Assembly: GCA_029202385.1 (NCBI GenBank)
Contig: CP119314.1
Location: forward strand, 1,738,501-1,802,500
Direction: 5' to 3'
DNA length: 64,000 bases
Origin: Candidatus Sphingomonas phytovorans
Lineage (GTDB): Bacteria; Pseudomonadota; Alphaproteobacteria; Sphingomonadales; Sphingomonadaceae
Below, in pieces: positions 46,157 through 55,324 of this stretch. How positions within the stretch are numbered: position 1 is the first letter of the stretch; each line of letters begins with the position of its first letter. The notes below the pieces were generated by a model that was given only the letters and a program-made list of their open reading frames with translations, was not told the DNA's origin and ran no database searches. The translations under genes were made by a program, and so were the position numbers.

Positions 46157-47671
46157 ATGATGTTCATCAAGTCGAACGGTACCTCCCTCGCATTCCGGAA
46201 TACCCTCGCCGCGAGCCTGATCCTCGCCGCGGTCGCCGGCACGCCTGGCATCCCAGCCATTGCGTCCCCCGCTCCTCGTGCGGCGACATCTCCGGTCGCG
46301 ATCGACGCGGCGCGCCTGGCGTCGCTTCCAACCTTCATCGACGGAGTCGTCGCGCAGCAGATCGCGACCCGCCAGGTCGCGGGCGCGGTGGTGACCGTCG
46401 TCCACAAGGGCAAGGTGCTGTTCACGCGCGGCTATGGTTATGCGGATATCGCCCGGCGCGTGCCCGTCGACGCTCGATCGACACTGTTCCGCCCCGGCTC
46501 GGTGTCGAAATTGCTCACCTGGGCGGCGCTGATGCAGCAGGTCGAGCTTGGCAAGGTCGATCTCGACGCCGATGTGAACCGCTATCTCGACTTCGCGATC
46601 CCTCCCTTCGAGGGCAAGCCGATCCGCGTGCGCGACCTGTTTTCGCACAGCCCCGGCATGAGCGATCTTGGCTATGGCGAACCGGATCTGCTGGCGCACC
46701 CGCGCGACTATCGCGACTATATCAAGAAGCATATCCCGGCACGGCTCTGGGCCCCCGGAACCGAGATTTCCTACTCCAACTATGGCGCGGCGCTCGCTGG
46801 CTATATCGTGGAACGGGTCTCGAACGAGCCCTTTCCCGACTATGTCGATCGCCATCTGTTCAAGCCGCTGGGCATGAACACGACAACCTTCCGCGAGCCG
46901 CTGCCCGAAGCATGGGCGGGACATATGGCGCTGGGTTACGGCTTCAAGGATGGGCGCCTTGTGGCCAAGCCCTATGAGAATTTCAGCTTCATCATGCCGG
47001 CCGGATCGGCCGCAGCAACGGCACCCGACATGGCCCGGTTCATGCTCGCCATGCTGGCGCGCGGAACGCTGGGCGGCGCGCGCATCCTTTCGCCCGCCTC
47101 GGTCGATCTGCTCGAGAGCAATTCCCTCGCCAACGCGCCGCATCTCGAAGGCATGGCGCACGGCTTCATGGTCGCGCGCGAGGCGAACCCCCGCATGATC
47201 GGCCATGGCGGGAATACGGTCGATTTCCACTCCTATCTCCTGCTCGCGCCGGAGGCTGATTTCGGCTTCTTCGTTTCAGTGACCGGCGGGCCGGACAGCA
47301 GCCCGGCCCGCACCGAACTCAGCAATGCGATCATCGGCCGCCTGTTCCCCGCCAAACCCGCCCAGCGCGTGTCGGGTGAGGAAGCGCCGCCGCCACTCGG
47401 CCAGTATCGCGCCAATCGCCGCGACTATGGCAAGCCAGCCGATCCGGCCGGCGACCTGACGGTGTCGGTGGCCGGTCCGAACACGGTGATTACCAAGGAC
47501 AGCCAGGAAACGCTGTATTGGGAACGGATCGGCCCGCATTTGTACGAGCGGGTAACGGGCGCGCGCGACGGTGGCCCCTATGACCGGCTGGAATTCTACG
47601 GTTCCTCCGCCGATCCCCGCCTGTCCTTCGCGTCATCACCCCACCAGACCTGGCACCTCGTGAAGCCGTGA
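46157..47671 (+). CDS. Exported serine hydrolase (class C beta-lactamase / S12 family)
   Basis: 504 residues with a signal peptide. Penicillin-binding-like catalytic motifs: SVSK with nucleophile S115 and K118, YSN with Y206, and HGG near residue 352 standing for the KTG triad. The C-terminal extension (about 400-504) resembles the lipocalin-like tail of S12 esterases and D-aminopeptidases. It could hydrolyse peptides, esters or beta-lactam-like rings in the periplasm. The AAGG before tandem ATGs 46157/46160 leaves the exact start uncertain by one codon. Confidence 0.88.
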   Translation: MMFIKSNGTSLAFRNTLAASLILAAVAGTPGIPAIASPAPRAATSPVAIDAARLASLPTFIDGVVAQQIATRQVAGAVVTVVHKGKVLFTRGYGYADIARRVPVDARSTLFRPGSVSKLLTWAALMQQVELGKVDLDADVNRYLDFAIPPFEGKPIRVRDLFSHSPGMSDLGYGEPDLLAHPRDYRDYIKKHIPARLWAPGTEISYSNYGAALAGYIVERVSNEPFPDYVDRHLFKPLGMNTTTFREPLPEAWAGHMALGYGFKDGRLVAKPYENFSFIMPAGSAAATAPDMARFMLAMLARGTLGGARILSPASVDLLESNSLANAPHLEGMAHGFMVAREANPRMIGHGGNTVDFHSYLLLAPEADFGFFVSVTGGPDSSPARTELSNAIIGRLFPAKPAQRVSGEEAPPPLGQYRANRRDYGKPADPAGDLTVSVAGPNTVITKDSQETLYWERIGPHLYERVTGARDGGPYDRLEFYGSSADPRLSFASSPHQTWHLVKP

Positions 47672-47680
47672 CGGGCAATA

Positions 47681-47737
47681 GTGAAGCGTACACTTGACAA
47701 TCTTCCTGGCGCAACGATACTGAAGCCATTACTTCAC
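47681..47737. promoter_or_regulatory. Promoter with two ArsR-type operators
   Basis: TTGACA (47694-47699) and GATACT (47716-47721) are 16 bp apart. Two related inverted repeats flank them: GTGAAG-N6-CTTGAC (47681-47698) overlapping the -35, and CTGAAG-N6-CTTCAC (47720-47737) overlapping the end of the -10. Placement fits repression by the ArsR-type regulator encoded in the same operon. Confidence 0.65.
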
Positions 47738-47755
47738 TGATGGAGTCGTGGCGCC

Positions 47756-48232
47756 ATGGAACCCCAACCCGTCCTTCCCAATACCTTCGTGATCGAACGG
47801 CGCTATCCTGCCTCAAGGGAGCGCGTGTTCGCGGCGCTCAGCCGGGAGGATCAGAAGCGCCGCTGGTATTCTGATCGCGATGGTCGTGAAGGCACTGCGT
47901 TCGAGATGGACTTCCGCGTCGGCGGCTGGTCCATCTCGCGCGCCAGGATGGGCGCCGACACACCGTTCGAAGGTGTCGAACTCGTCAACGAGGAATATTT
48001 CCACAACATCGTCCCCGACCGTCGAATCGTCAGCGCCGCGACCATGACACTCGGCGGCAGGCCCATCTCGGTTGCGCTGCTGACGATCGAGCTGATCGCG
48101 ACCGACAGCGGCACCGACCTGATCTGCACACACCAGGCGGTCTTCCTCGAAGGCGCGGACGGACCGGAAATGCGCGAGCATGGCTGGCGCGTCTTGTTCG
48201 ACCGGCTGGGGGCGATATTGCCGGAGGCGTGA
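47756..48232 (+). CDS. SRPBCC / AHSA1-family protein
   Basis: 158-residue helix-grip protein of the AHSA1-like (START superfamily) class. It shows the characteristic opening VIERRYPASRERVFAALS, the REDQKRRWYSD segment, and the ending EHGWRVLFDRLGAILPEA. These proteins bind small hydrophobic ligands. It is the first gene of a two-gene operon; its stop overlaps the GTG start of the ArsR-type regulator (GTGA). This SRPBCC plus ArsR pairing is common in bacteria, but the effector is unknown. Confidence 0.88.
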   Translation: MEPQPVLPNTFVIERRYPASRERVFAALSREDQKRRWYSDRDGREGTAFEMDFRVGGWSISRARMGADTPFEGVELVNEEYFHNIVPDRRIVSAATMTLGGRPISVALLTIELIATDSGTDLICTHQAVFLEGADGPEMREHGWRVLFDRLGAILPEA

Positions 48233-48585
48233 CGATTTCCGATCCGACAGCGTCCCCCGACCCGGCGCTCACCGTCGAGCGAGTCCTGCGCGCGCTCGCG
48301 GACCCGTCGCGCAAGGCGATGGTCGAGCGGTTGACCGATGGGCCGCTCTCCGTCTCGAACCTGGCGGCGCCGCTCGGCATCACCCTGACCGCCGTCGCAC
48401 AGCATCTCCAGGTGCTGGAGGAATGCGGGCTGGTGCGTACCGAGAAGACCGGCCGCGTGCGGAGCTGCCGGCTCGAACCGGGCGGCTTCTCGATCCTCGA
48501 ACGCTGGATTCGCGACCGGCGATCCCCGGTGGAAAAGCGGCTCGACCGGCTCGGCAACTTTCTGGCCGAAGACGAAACGGCCTGA
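48229..48585 (+). CDS. ArsR-family winged-helix regulator
   Basis: 118 residues. The HTH is in LSVSNLAAPLGITLTAVAQHLQVLEECGLV, preceded by the usual ALADPSRKAMVERL helix. It has no CXC metal site of the ArsR/SmtB type, so it probably senses something other than a metal, as in the ArsR subgroup paired with SRPBCC proteins. The GTG start overlaps the preceding stop. It likely autorepresses the operon through the operators at 47681-47737. Confidence 0.88.
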   Translation: MTISDPTASPDPALTVERVLRALADPSRKAMVERLTDGPLSVSNLAAPLGITLTAVAQHLQVLEECGLVRTEKTGRVRSCRLEPGGFSILERWIRDRRSPVEKRLDRLGNFLAEDETA

Positions 48586-48649
48586 TCCGTTCCGGCGATT
48601 TCCCTGCCGTCCGGGGGCGAGGCCGAAGAATGTCCGCGCCGTCGTGGAA

Positions 48650-49132
48650 TCAGCGATCGATTTTGTGAAGCACCCGCTCGACCCTGATCGTGCGCCCATT
48701 CTCCTGGGCGGTCGCCGAGATCGTCAGCACCTTGCCGACCAGCTTGAAGCCACGCGTCTGGCTGGTGCCGGTATAGCCCGGAACATTTCCCCCCATGACC
48801 TGCGCGGTCCAGCTTGAGCCGGCCGGATCGTATCGATAGGTGCCGAAATAGGAAACGTACGAGGCGGGTGTCCAGCCGACGCGGCCGCCCGACGCATCCC
48901 CGCCGCCCGGAGCACCCATCACGTTGAACGAAAAATGCCCGTCGGCGGTGAAGATGAACAGCCCGACCGGCTTTTCGCCAAACGGGTAAACCGGCTTTTC
49001 TCCCTCGGGCATGTCGACAAAGCGATCGACGGCCCATGCACCGACCAGCGGATTTGGCGCCGCCCCGGTCACACCCGCCGGCATCATCGCCAGCGCCGCC
49101 ATTGCGGCCATCTGAACGAGCGACCTTTTCAA
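48650..49132 (-). CDS. Exported lipocalin-like protein
   Basis: 160-residue secreted protein with a signal peptide ending near TGAAP. The mature part starts NPLVGAWAVDRFVDMPEG, with GLFIFTADGHFSFNV and SYFGTYRYDPAGSSW, matching the lipocalin-like fold used by small secreted beta-barrels. The start is TTG 49132, with AAGGAG seven bases upstream and no ATG in the leader. Function unknown. It is convergent with the arsR gene. Confidence 0.75.
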   Translation of the reverse strand: MKRSLVQMAAMAALAMMPAGVTGAAPNPLVGAWAVDRFVDMPEGEKPVYPFGEKPVGLFIFTADGHFSFNVMGAPGGGDASGGRVGWTPASYVSYFGTYRYDPAGSSWTAQVMGGNVPGYTGTSQTRGFKLVGKVLTISATAQENGRTIRVERVLHKIDR

Positions 49133-49304
49133 TGCTTCTCTCCTTCGGTTGGCGCAGGCCGATATCTGTCTGCCTGCGCGGATATCGCGAGTAGCAAATG
49201 AGGGATACCGCTATCCCACGCAGACTCCTGGAATCCCCTGGACAATCGTGACCTTCCCCGGCAACCCGCCACCCGCGCTTGCGCCGTAACAACCGGGGGG
49301 TAGA

Positions 49305-52300
49305 ATGATTGATCGTGATGTGGCCGGCGTGCGCCGCCGGTCCTTTTGGCTTGGCGCGAGCGTGCTGGCGCTTGGCGCTGCCACAGCCTCGCCGGCATGG
49401 GCGCAATGTGCACCCGATCCGACAGTCGCGAACGGCACGACGACGTGCACCGGCATCGACACCAACGGTATCACGGTGACGACGCCGGACACCACGCTGA
49501 CCGTGGCCGACGGCGCGAGCGTATCCAACACCGGCGCGCCGGCGGTGACGGTCGAGGTGCCGAATACGGTCAGCCCGATCGTCGAAAAGATCATCGTCGC
49601 GGGGCAGATAACCGGCGGGAGTCAGGCCGGTATCGCATTGCTCACCGGGGAGTCCGCAATCTACAATGGCAGCACGACGCGCCTCGCACTCACCGTGCAG
49701 GAAGGTGGGTCAGTGTCGGGTTCGACCGCGCTCGCCATGGGCCGAAGTGGCGGGAACGTTTATGCGCAGTTGATCGCGACCATCGACAATGCCGGCACCA
49801 TCACGGGATCGAGCGGAGTCGCATTGCGCGGCGACGTGGTCACTATGGTGGGTGGCTACCCGTCCCCTTATTCGGCTTTCGATTCGATCATCAACGGCGC
49901 GACCGGCGTGATCTCCGGTAGCGTCGTTGGCCCAGTCGGCACGCTGAACAATGCCGGCCTGATCGACGGCGGCAACTCCAGCGCAGTCACATCGGGAAAT
50001 GCGGGCACGGACTACCCCTACACGATCCACCCGGGCGCATGGGTGAATAGTGGCACAATCCGGTCGAACGGCGCTGCTGCGGCGATCGCCGGTGCTAATT
50101 TCGCGACGCTGACGAACGGTGGCGTCATAGCGAATACCGGCGCCGGCGCGGCGGTCTCTTCCGCATTCCTCAATATTCAGAACCTGGCCGGAGGCCAGAT
50201 CAGCAGTGCCGGCACGACTGCGATCGAAGGATCGAACGGCGTTAATCTCGTCAATCGCGGTATCATCACGGGCAATGTAGTAACCGGCAATTCTGGTAGC
50301 ACCGTCGATTCCTCGCTTGGCCGCATCAACGGCTCGGTCGCGTTTGGGGCCGGCAACGATACGCTGGTCGTCCGCTATGGCGGGGTCCCCGCGCCTATCA
50401 CGGGAATCACCGGCACGATCAACGCCGGTGCAGGTATCAACACGGAACAGCTTGCCGTCAGCACCGATACAACGATCAATACCCCGGTGACATTGCTAGC
50501 CGGGTTCCAGCAGTTCGCGATCGCTACGGACCAAGGCGTCACCACCACGCTGGGCACCGGCTTCGTTGCCCCCACCAATATACAGGTCGCCGGTTCGGGA
50601 ACGCTTGTAAACCGGGCGGCGATAACAAGCGCAGGCACGGCATTCACGTTGAACGGTGTCACTTCGCCCGCCCTTCAGCAGGTCATCAACGAGGGGAGCA
50701 TTCATACTGCGTCGTCCACCCTCAACGCGGTTGTCGGCGCACAATACACCCGGTTTACGAACAGCGGATCGATCACCTCAGCCGGCGCTGGCGTGCGCAG
50801 CAACGGCAGTATCATCAACTCGGGCACGATCACGACCAGCGGCACGGCTGTAGTCGCCGACGGGAACACCCTGACCAATGCCGAGACTGGTGTGATCCGG
50901 TCCACAAACGGCATCGGCGTACTGCTGCGGGGCAGCCAGGGCACTACGTCCCGCAACAGCGGCACGATCCAGGGTGCGACGGTCGGAGTCCAGCTTGGCG
51001 CCGATCTCATCAACACCGGGACTGTGAAGGCGACGAACAGCGGAGGCACTGCGGTGCAGCTCGACGCCTACAGCACGCTGTACAACAACGCCGGCGGCGT
51101 TGTCGGCAATGGCGGCCGTGCTATTTCCGGAAACTCTTTCGTCACGTCGGTCATCAATGCAGGAACGATCAACGGCACCGTCGCGCTGACGCTCAATTCG
51201 GCTGACTTCGGTGGATATAACGGCCAGCGTTATATCTCCCTGAACGGCGGTGTCCTCAACGGCGATCTCGTGCTGGGTGCGGGTGCGACCCTGTTTACCG
51301 ATCTCGTCAACACCGGCCCCGGCCAGTTCGCCGGCATCACGGGTACCGTAACGGCGGCAAACGGCGCGCTGTTGCGGTTGCGCGTGACCGGCACTCAGGC
51401 GGCAACGCTCGGCCCGATCGGCTCTTTTTCGAACGCGACCTACGAGATGACGAACGGGGCGCATCTGACGCTGACCGCGCCCGGTACCTTCACCAACAGC
51501 GTCGCGCTGGCCGGCACCGGCACGGTCGACCTGAATGCAAACCTGACCACCACGACAGCGACACCGGCTCTCGCCGTCGTCGGCACACTGGCGGACAAGA
51601 GCAACTACGGAGCCGGTGCCAGCGCTTTGTCGATCACCAGCCGTGGCACGATAACCGTTACGCGGGCGGTCGGCAGTACCATCTATTCTGGTTCTGCGGT
51701 CAGCCTCGGCGAGGGCGACAGCTTTACCAATCTCGGGACAATCGCCGTCACCGATCGCAATGCCTCCGCCTATACGGTCGGCATCAGCGGCGGGGCGGCC
51801 ATTACCAATGCTGGCGCGATCCTGCTTGATGGCGGCACCGGCATCTCGGGCGCCATTCACGGCACCAGCGTCGTCAACACTGGCACGATCACCCAGATCA
51901 GTGGGGGGGCCAAGGCTACGGGCCTCACCGGTTCCATATCGCTGGACAATCGTGGGACGATCAGCGTTGGCGGCAACGCGATCAGCGCTTACAACTATAA
52001 CCGGATCATCAATTCCGGCATAATGGAAAGCACCGGCGGGATCGCGATCGGCGGCAGCGATACATCCGCAAGCGCCATGATCCTCAACGCCACCGGCGGG
52101 GCCATCACCGGGACTGGTGGGACGGCGGTGCGCCTGTATTCGGGCCACTTCGTCAATGCCGGCACGGTGAACGGCACCGTGGATCTCGGCTATGGCTACC
52201 CCTATTATAACGGTGCGCCGCAGCGGTCGCTGGCAAGCAGCGTCTTCATCGCCGCCGGCGGCACGGTCACGGGCGATCTGCTATTCGGCGACGGCTCCGA

Positions 52301-55226
52301 CCTGCTGCTTCAGACTGGCAGCACGCTCGGCGTCTCGGGCGTGGTCGATGGAGGCGGCGGCAACAACGTATACGGTCGTGTGTTGACCAGCAGCGGCACC
52401 GTCTCGATCGACCCGGCGGGAGTCCGCAATTTCCAGCACGCATTGGTCCAGGCCGACGGCGAGGAGACTGTCGTCACGGCCACCGCCACCGGCACCTTCG
52501 GCGGTACTCTATACGCGACCGGTAACGGCAGCGTCGTCAACCAGGCGGCGATCACCGGTAGCCTGACGACCAATCTGCCAGATTTTCCGCCCAGTTCGAT
52601 TCCTTACGGTTCGCTGTTTCCAGCCGAGCAGACGCTGGCGTCGCTGACGAATAACGGCTCGGTGCGAGGGGGCGTATCTGGTTCAACGTCGCTCTTCACC
52701 AACAGCGGTGCGATCACCTCGACAGCTAACAGCTATGTCTACAGCTATGAGCCGGTGGTGTCGCTGTTCGGCCGTACGACGCTCGGTTTCACCAATAGCG
52801 GTACGATCGCATCGATCGGATCGACCGTGACAGATGGTCCAACAGTTCGGCTATACGCCGCCAATGCCATGACGATCGGGAATAGCGGGCAGATCGTCGG
52901 CAGGGGACTTATGGCCGTAATATACCGGGCCAACACGTCGCCGCTCGCGATGAATTTCACCAACAGCGGTACAATCACCAGCAACAGCGACACCGCGGCC
53001 GCCTATCTCGAGATCGTGCCTTTCGGCCAAAGCGATGGCGGCACCATCCGGATAGCGAACACAGGCACGATCGCCGCACAGTCGACTTCCAGTGCCTACG
53101 GCCTCCATCTCCACACAGGAGAGACTCGACAGCCACTCAGCTACGCGATCACCAACAGCGGCACGATCAGCGCCAGCCAGACGCCATCGGAGGGCTCCGG
53201 CACGGCGCCGATCATCGCGTTGTTCACTAGCGGCGCGGGGCAGACCGGCACGATCACCAATGCCGCTGGCGGCACCATCAGCGCCACCGGTGCCCGCGCC
53301 TTTGCGCTGGTCACCACCGACAGCCCCCTGAACCTCACCAACGCCGGCACGATCGCCGCGTCAGGCAGCACCTCGAGCGTGGCGATCCAGACCTACGATT
53401 CATTCAACAACATGATCGTCAACACCGGCACCATCATCGGCGATATCGTCCTGGGGGCGGGCAACGACTCCATCGACAATAGCGGCGTGATCAAGGGGGC
53501 GGTGTCGCTCGGTGCCGGCGATGACCGGCTGACCCTGCGCGGTGGTGCGATCACCGGCCTCATCGATGGCGGAGCCGGCAATGACAGCATCGATATCATG
53601 GGGGGCAGTTCGGCCGCACCGGTGGCGCTAGGCAGCATCACCAACATCGAGGCGCTGCGGATGGCTTCGGGGCTCGCGACCATCTCGGGCACTGCCTCGC
53701 TCGGCGACGTCACGCTCAGCGGGGGACGCTTGATCGGGCTGGCCGGCTCGACCATCGGCGCGCCGACGATCAATGTCGGCGCTGGCGCTACCTTCGGCTC
53801 CGCCGGCACGGTGAACGGCAATATCGCGGTGGCCGGCACGCTCAGCCCCGGCGCCTCGCCGGGGACAATGACCGTGAACGGCAATGTAGCGCTTGCCGCC
53901 AGTTCGGTGTCGCTGTTCGAGATTACGCCGGCCGTGACCGACAAGCTGGTCGTCAATGGCGCCGTCTCCATTGCGCCGGGCGCGACGCTGCAACTCGCAG
54001 CCGACCGGCCGCTGACGCCCGGCAAGTCGCTCGACCTGATCGTGGCGAGCGGCGGCATTTCCGGCAGCTATGGCGGCGTCGTCAAATCCTCCTCGCTGGC
54101 CGGATATGTCTCCATTCAGGGCGGCAGGCTGACGCTGCTTGGCCTGTTCCTCGGCGACGTGACCCTCTCCCCGCAGGCGCAACGCGCCGTCGGCTATGTC
54201 AATGACCTCCTGATCAGCGGCCGGGCATCCACGGCCTTCGTAGCCGCTGCGCCGCAACTGACGAATGCGGCTGGCCTGGCGAATTCCAGCGCCTTCGCGC
54301 AACTCACTCCGGAGGCCTATGCGTCGGTCGGTCAGGTTGCGGTCGAGCAGGGACTGGAACTCGCCGATGCCGGACGGTCGCAGGCATTTGGTACGCTTCG
54401 TGATTCGCCCGGGCTCTTCAGTTTCGGCAGCACGCTCGGGAATTTTCGAACGCTCAGTGGCGGCACGCAGGGGGCCTCGCGCGCGCAGATCAATGGCTAC
54501 GGCTTTCTGGGCGGGGTCGGCTGGGGGAGCACCGACTGGGCGATCGGCGGCTTCATCGGATATCTCACCAGCCGCGAAAATCTCGCCGAACGCGGCGCGC
54601 GCAGCACGGTCGACAGTGTGGTCGCGGGCGTGCACGGACGCTGGACTGACGGGCGGCTCGGCGTCAAGGCGACGATCGCCTATGACGGTGGCAGCGCCGA
54701 TACCAGGCGCACGCTACCGGGCGGCTCGGCCCGTGGCGAATACGACCTTCGCACCTGGACCGGAGATCTCAACGTCGATTATGCGGTGCCGGTCGGACAT
54801 GGCTGGATGGTGCGCCCCGGCCTCGGCGCGACCGTCATCCAGGTGGTCCGCGATCGTGTGATGGAAACCGGCGGCAGCGTTTACGCGCTCAATGTCGCGC
54901 GCGCACGCGACAACGCAGTGTTCGTCGACGGTGCTCTGACGTTCAGCAGGGACATGCGCAGCGAAGCCAGGGTGCGCCCCTACCTGTCGCTGGGGCTGCG
55001 CTACCAGGCAACGGGGCGCACGCTTGACGCGATCGCGGCGCTGGGTGGGGGCGGCTACGGCTTGGTGGCGGCCGGCGTACCGCGCGCGCCCCTGCTCGTC
55101 ACGGCCACGGCCGGCGCCGATGTCCGTGTCTCGGAAAAGTTTGTGTTGTTCGGTGCGCTGAAGGGGGAGAGCGGGAATGCCGATCACCGCGGCGGCGTAA
55201 GCGCCGGGTTCCGGATGGCCTTCTAA
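49305..55226 (+). CDS. Giant autotransporter (type Va secretion)
   Basis: 1,973 residues. The signal peptide spans about 1-34, with arginines before the hydrophobic core (VRRRSFWLGASVLALG). The passenger is a long beta-helix of short Asn/Gly/Thr-rich turns (TNSGTI, NAGTI, NTGTI). The autotransporter-associated segment is LSPGASPGTMTVNGNV. The C-terminal beta barrel, about 1700-1973, ends RMAF. RTX-like turns GAGNDSIDN, GAGDDRLTL and GGAGNDSIDI sit near residues 1384-1430. It is probably a surface or released adhesin-like protein. GGGGGG just before ATG supports the start. Confidence 0.92.
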   Translation: MIDRDVAGVRRRSFWLGASVLALGAATASPAWAQCAPDPTVANGTTTCTGIDTNGITVTTPDTTLTVADGASVSNTGAPAVTVEVPNTVSPIVEKIIVAGQITGGSQAGIALLTGESAIYNGSTTRLALTVQEGGSVSGSTALAMGRSGGNVYAQLIATIDNAGTITGSSGVALRGDVVTMVGGYPSPYSAFDSIINGATGVISGSVVGPVGTLNNAGLIDGGNSSAVTSGNAGTDYPYTIHPGAWVNSGTIRSNGAAAAIAGANFATLTNGGVIANTGAGAAVSSAFLNIQNLAGGQISSAGTTAIEGSNGVNLVNRGIITGNVVTGNSGSTVDSSLGRINGSVAFGAGNDTLVVRYGGVPAPITGITGTINAGAGINTEQLAVSTDTTINTPVTLLAGFQQFAIATDQGVTTTLGTGFVAPTNIQVAGSGTLVNRAAITSAGTAFTLNGVTSPALQQVINEGSIHTASSTLNAVVGAQYTRFTNSGSITSAGAGVRSNGSIINSGTITTSGTAVVADGNTLTNAETGVIRSTNGIGVLLRGSQGTTSRNSGTIQGATVGVQLGADLINTGTVKATNSGGTAVQLDAYSTLYNNAGGVVGNGGRAISGNSFVTSVINAGTINGTVALTLNSADFGGYNGQRYISLNGGVLNGDLVLGAGATLFTDLVNTGPGQFAGITGTVTAANGALLRLRVTGTQAATLGPIGSFSNATYEMTNGAHLTLTAPGTFTNSVALAGTGTVDLNANLTTTTATPALAVVGTLADKSNYGAGASALSITSRGTITVTRAVGSTIYSGSAVSLGEGDSFTNLGTIAVTDRNASAYTVGISGGAAITNAGAILLDGGTGISGAIHGTSVVNTGTITQISGGAKATGLTGSISLDNRGTISVGGNAISAYNYNRIINSGIMESTGGIAIGGSDTSASAMILNATGGAITGTGGTAVRLYSGHFVNAGTVNGTVDLGYGYPYYNGAPQRSLASSVFIAAGGTVTGDLLFGDGSDLLLQTGSTLGVSGVVDGGGGNNVYGRVLTSSGTVSIDPAGVRNFQHALVQADGEETVVTATATGTFGGTLYATGNGSVVNQAAITGSLTTNLPDFPPSSIPYGSLFPAEQTLASLTNNGSVRGGVSGSTSLFTNSGAITSTANSYVYSYEPVVSLFGRTTLGFTNSGTIASIGSTVTDGPTVRLYAANAMTIGNSGQIVGRGLMAVIYRANTSPLAMNFTNSGTITSNSDTAAAYLEIVPFGQSDGGTIRIANTGTIAAQSTSSAYGLHLHTGETRQPLSYAITNSGTISASQTPSEGSGTAPIIALFTSGAGQTGTITNAAGGTISATGARAFALVTTDSPLNLTNAGTIAASGSTSSVAIQTYDSFNNMIVNTGTIIGDIVLGAGNDSIDNSGVIKGAVSLGAGDDRLTLRGGAITGLIDGGAGNDSIDIMGGSSAAPVALGSITNIEALRMASGLATISGTASLGDVTLSGGRLIGLAGSTIGAPTINVGAGATFGSAGTVNGNIAVAGTLSPGASPGTMTVNGNVALAASSVSLFEITPAVTDKLVVNGAVSIAPGATLQLAADRPLTPGKSLDLIVASGGISGSYGGVVKSSSLAGYVSIQGGRLTLLGLFLGDVTLSPQAQRAVGYVNDLLISGRASTAFVAAAPQLTNAAGLANSSAFAQLTPEAYASVGQVAVEQGLELADAGRSQAFGTLRDSPGLFSFGSTLGNFRTLSGGTQGASRAQINGYGFLGGVGWGSTDWAIGGFIGYLTSRENLAERGARSTVDSVVAGVHGRWTDGRLGVKATIAYDGGSADTRRTLPGGSARGEYDLRTWTGDLNVDYAVPVGHGWMVRPGLGATVIQVVRDRVMETGGSVYALNVARARDNAVFVDGALTFSRDMRSEARVRPYLSLGLRYQATGRTLDAIAALGGGGYGLVAAGVPRAPLLVTATAGADVRVSEKFVLFGALKGESGNADHRGGVSAGFRMAF

Positions 55227-55240
55227 GCTGACGCTCCCAT

Positions 55241-55270
55241 GCCGCCCTTCCGGTCGACCGGAAGGGCGGC
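55241..55270. terminator. Bidirectional terminator after the autotransporter
   Basis: Perfect inverted repeat with 13-bp arms (GCCGCCCTTCCGG) and a TCGA centre, followed on the plus strand by CTCTT. It sits between convergent genes, 14 bp past the autotransporter stop. Confidence 0.75.
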
Positions 55271-55324
55271 CTCTTCGGCACGGCCCTCGCCCGTCTTTTG
55301 CACGCCGATCCGACCCCGCCCTGC

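Noticed and set aside
49305..55226. Several open frames inside the autotransporter on both strands
   Set aside because: The long frame has signal peptide, passenger repeats and barrel; the others arise from its repetitive sequence.
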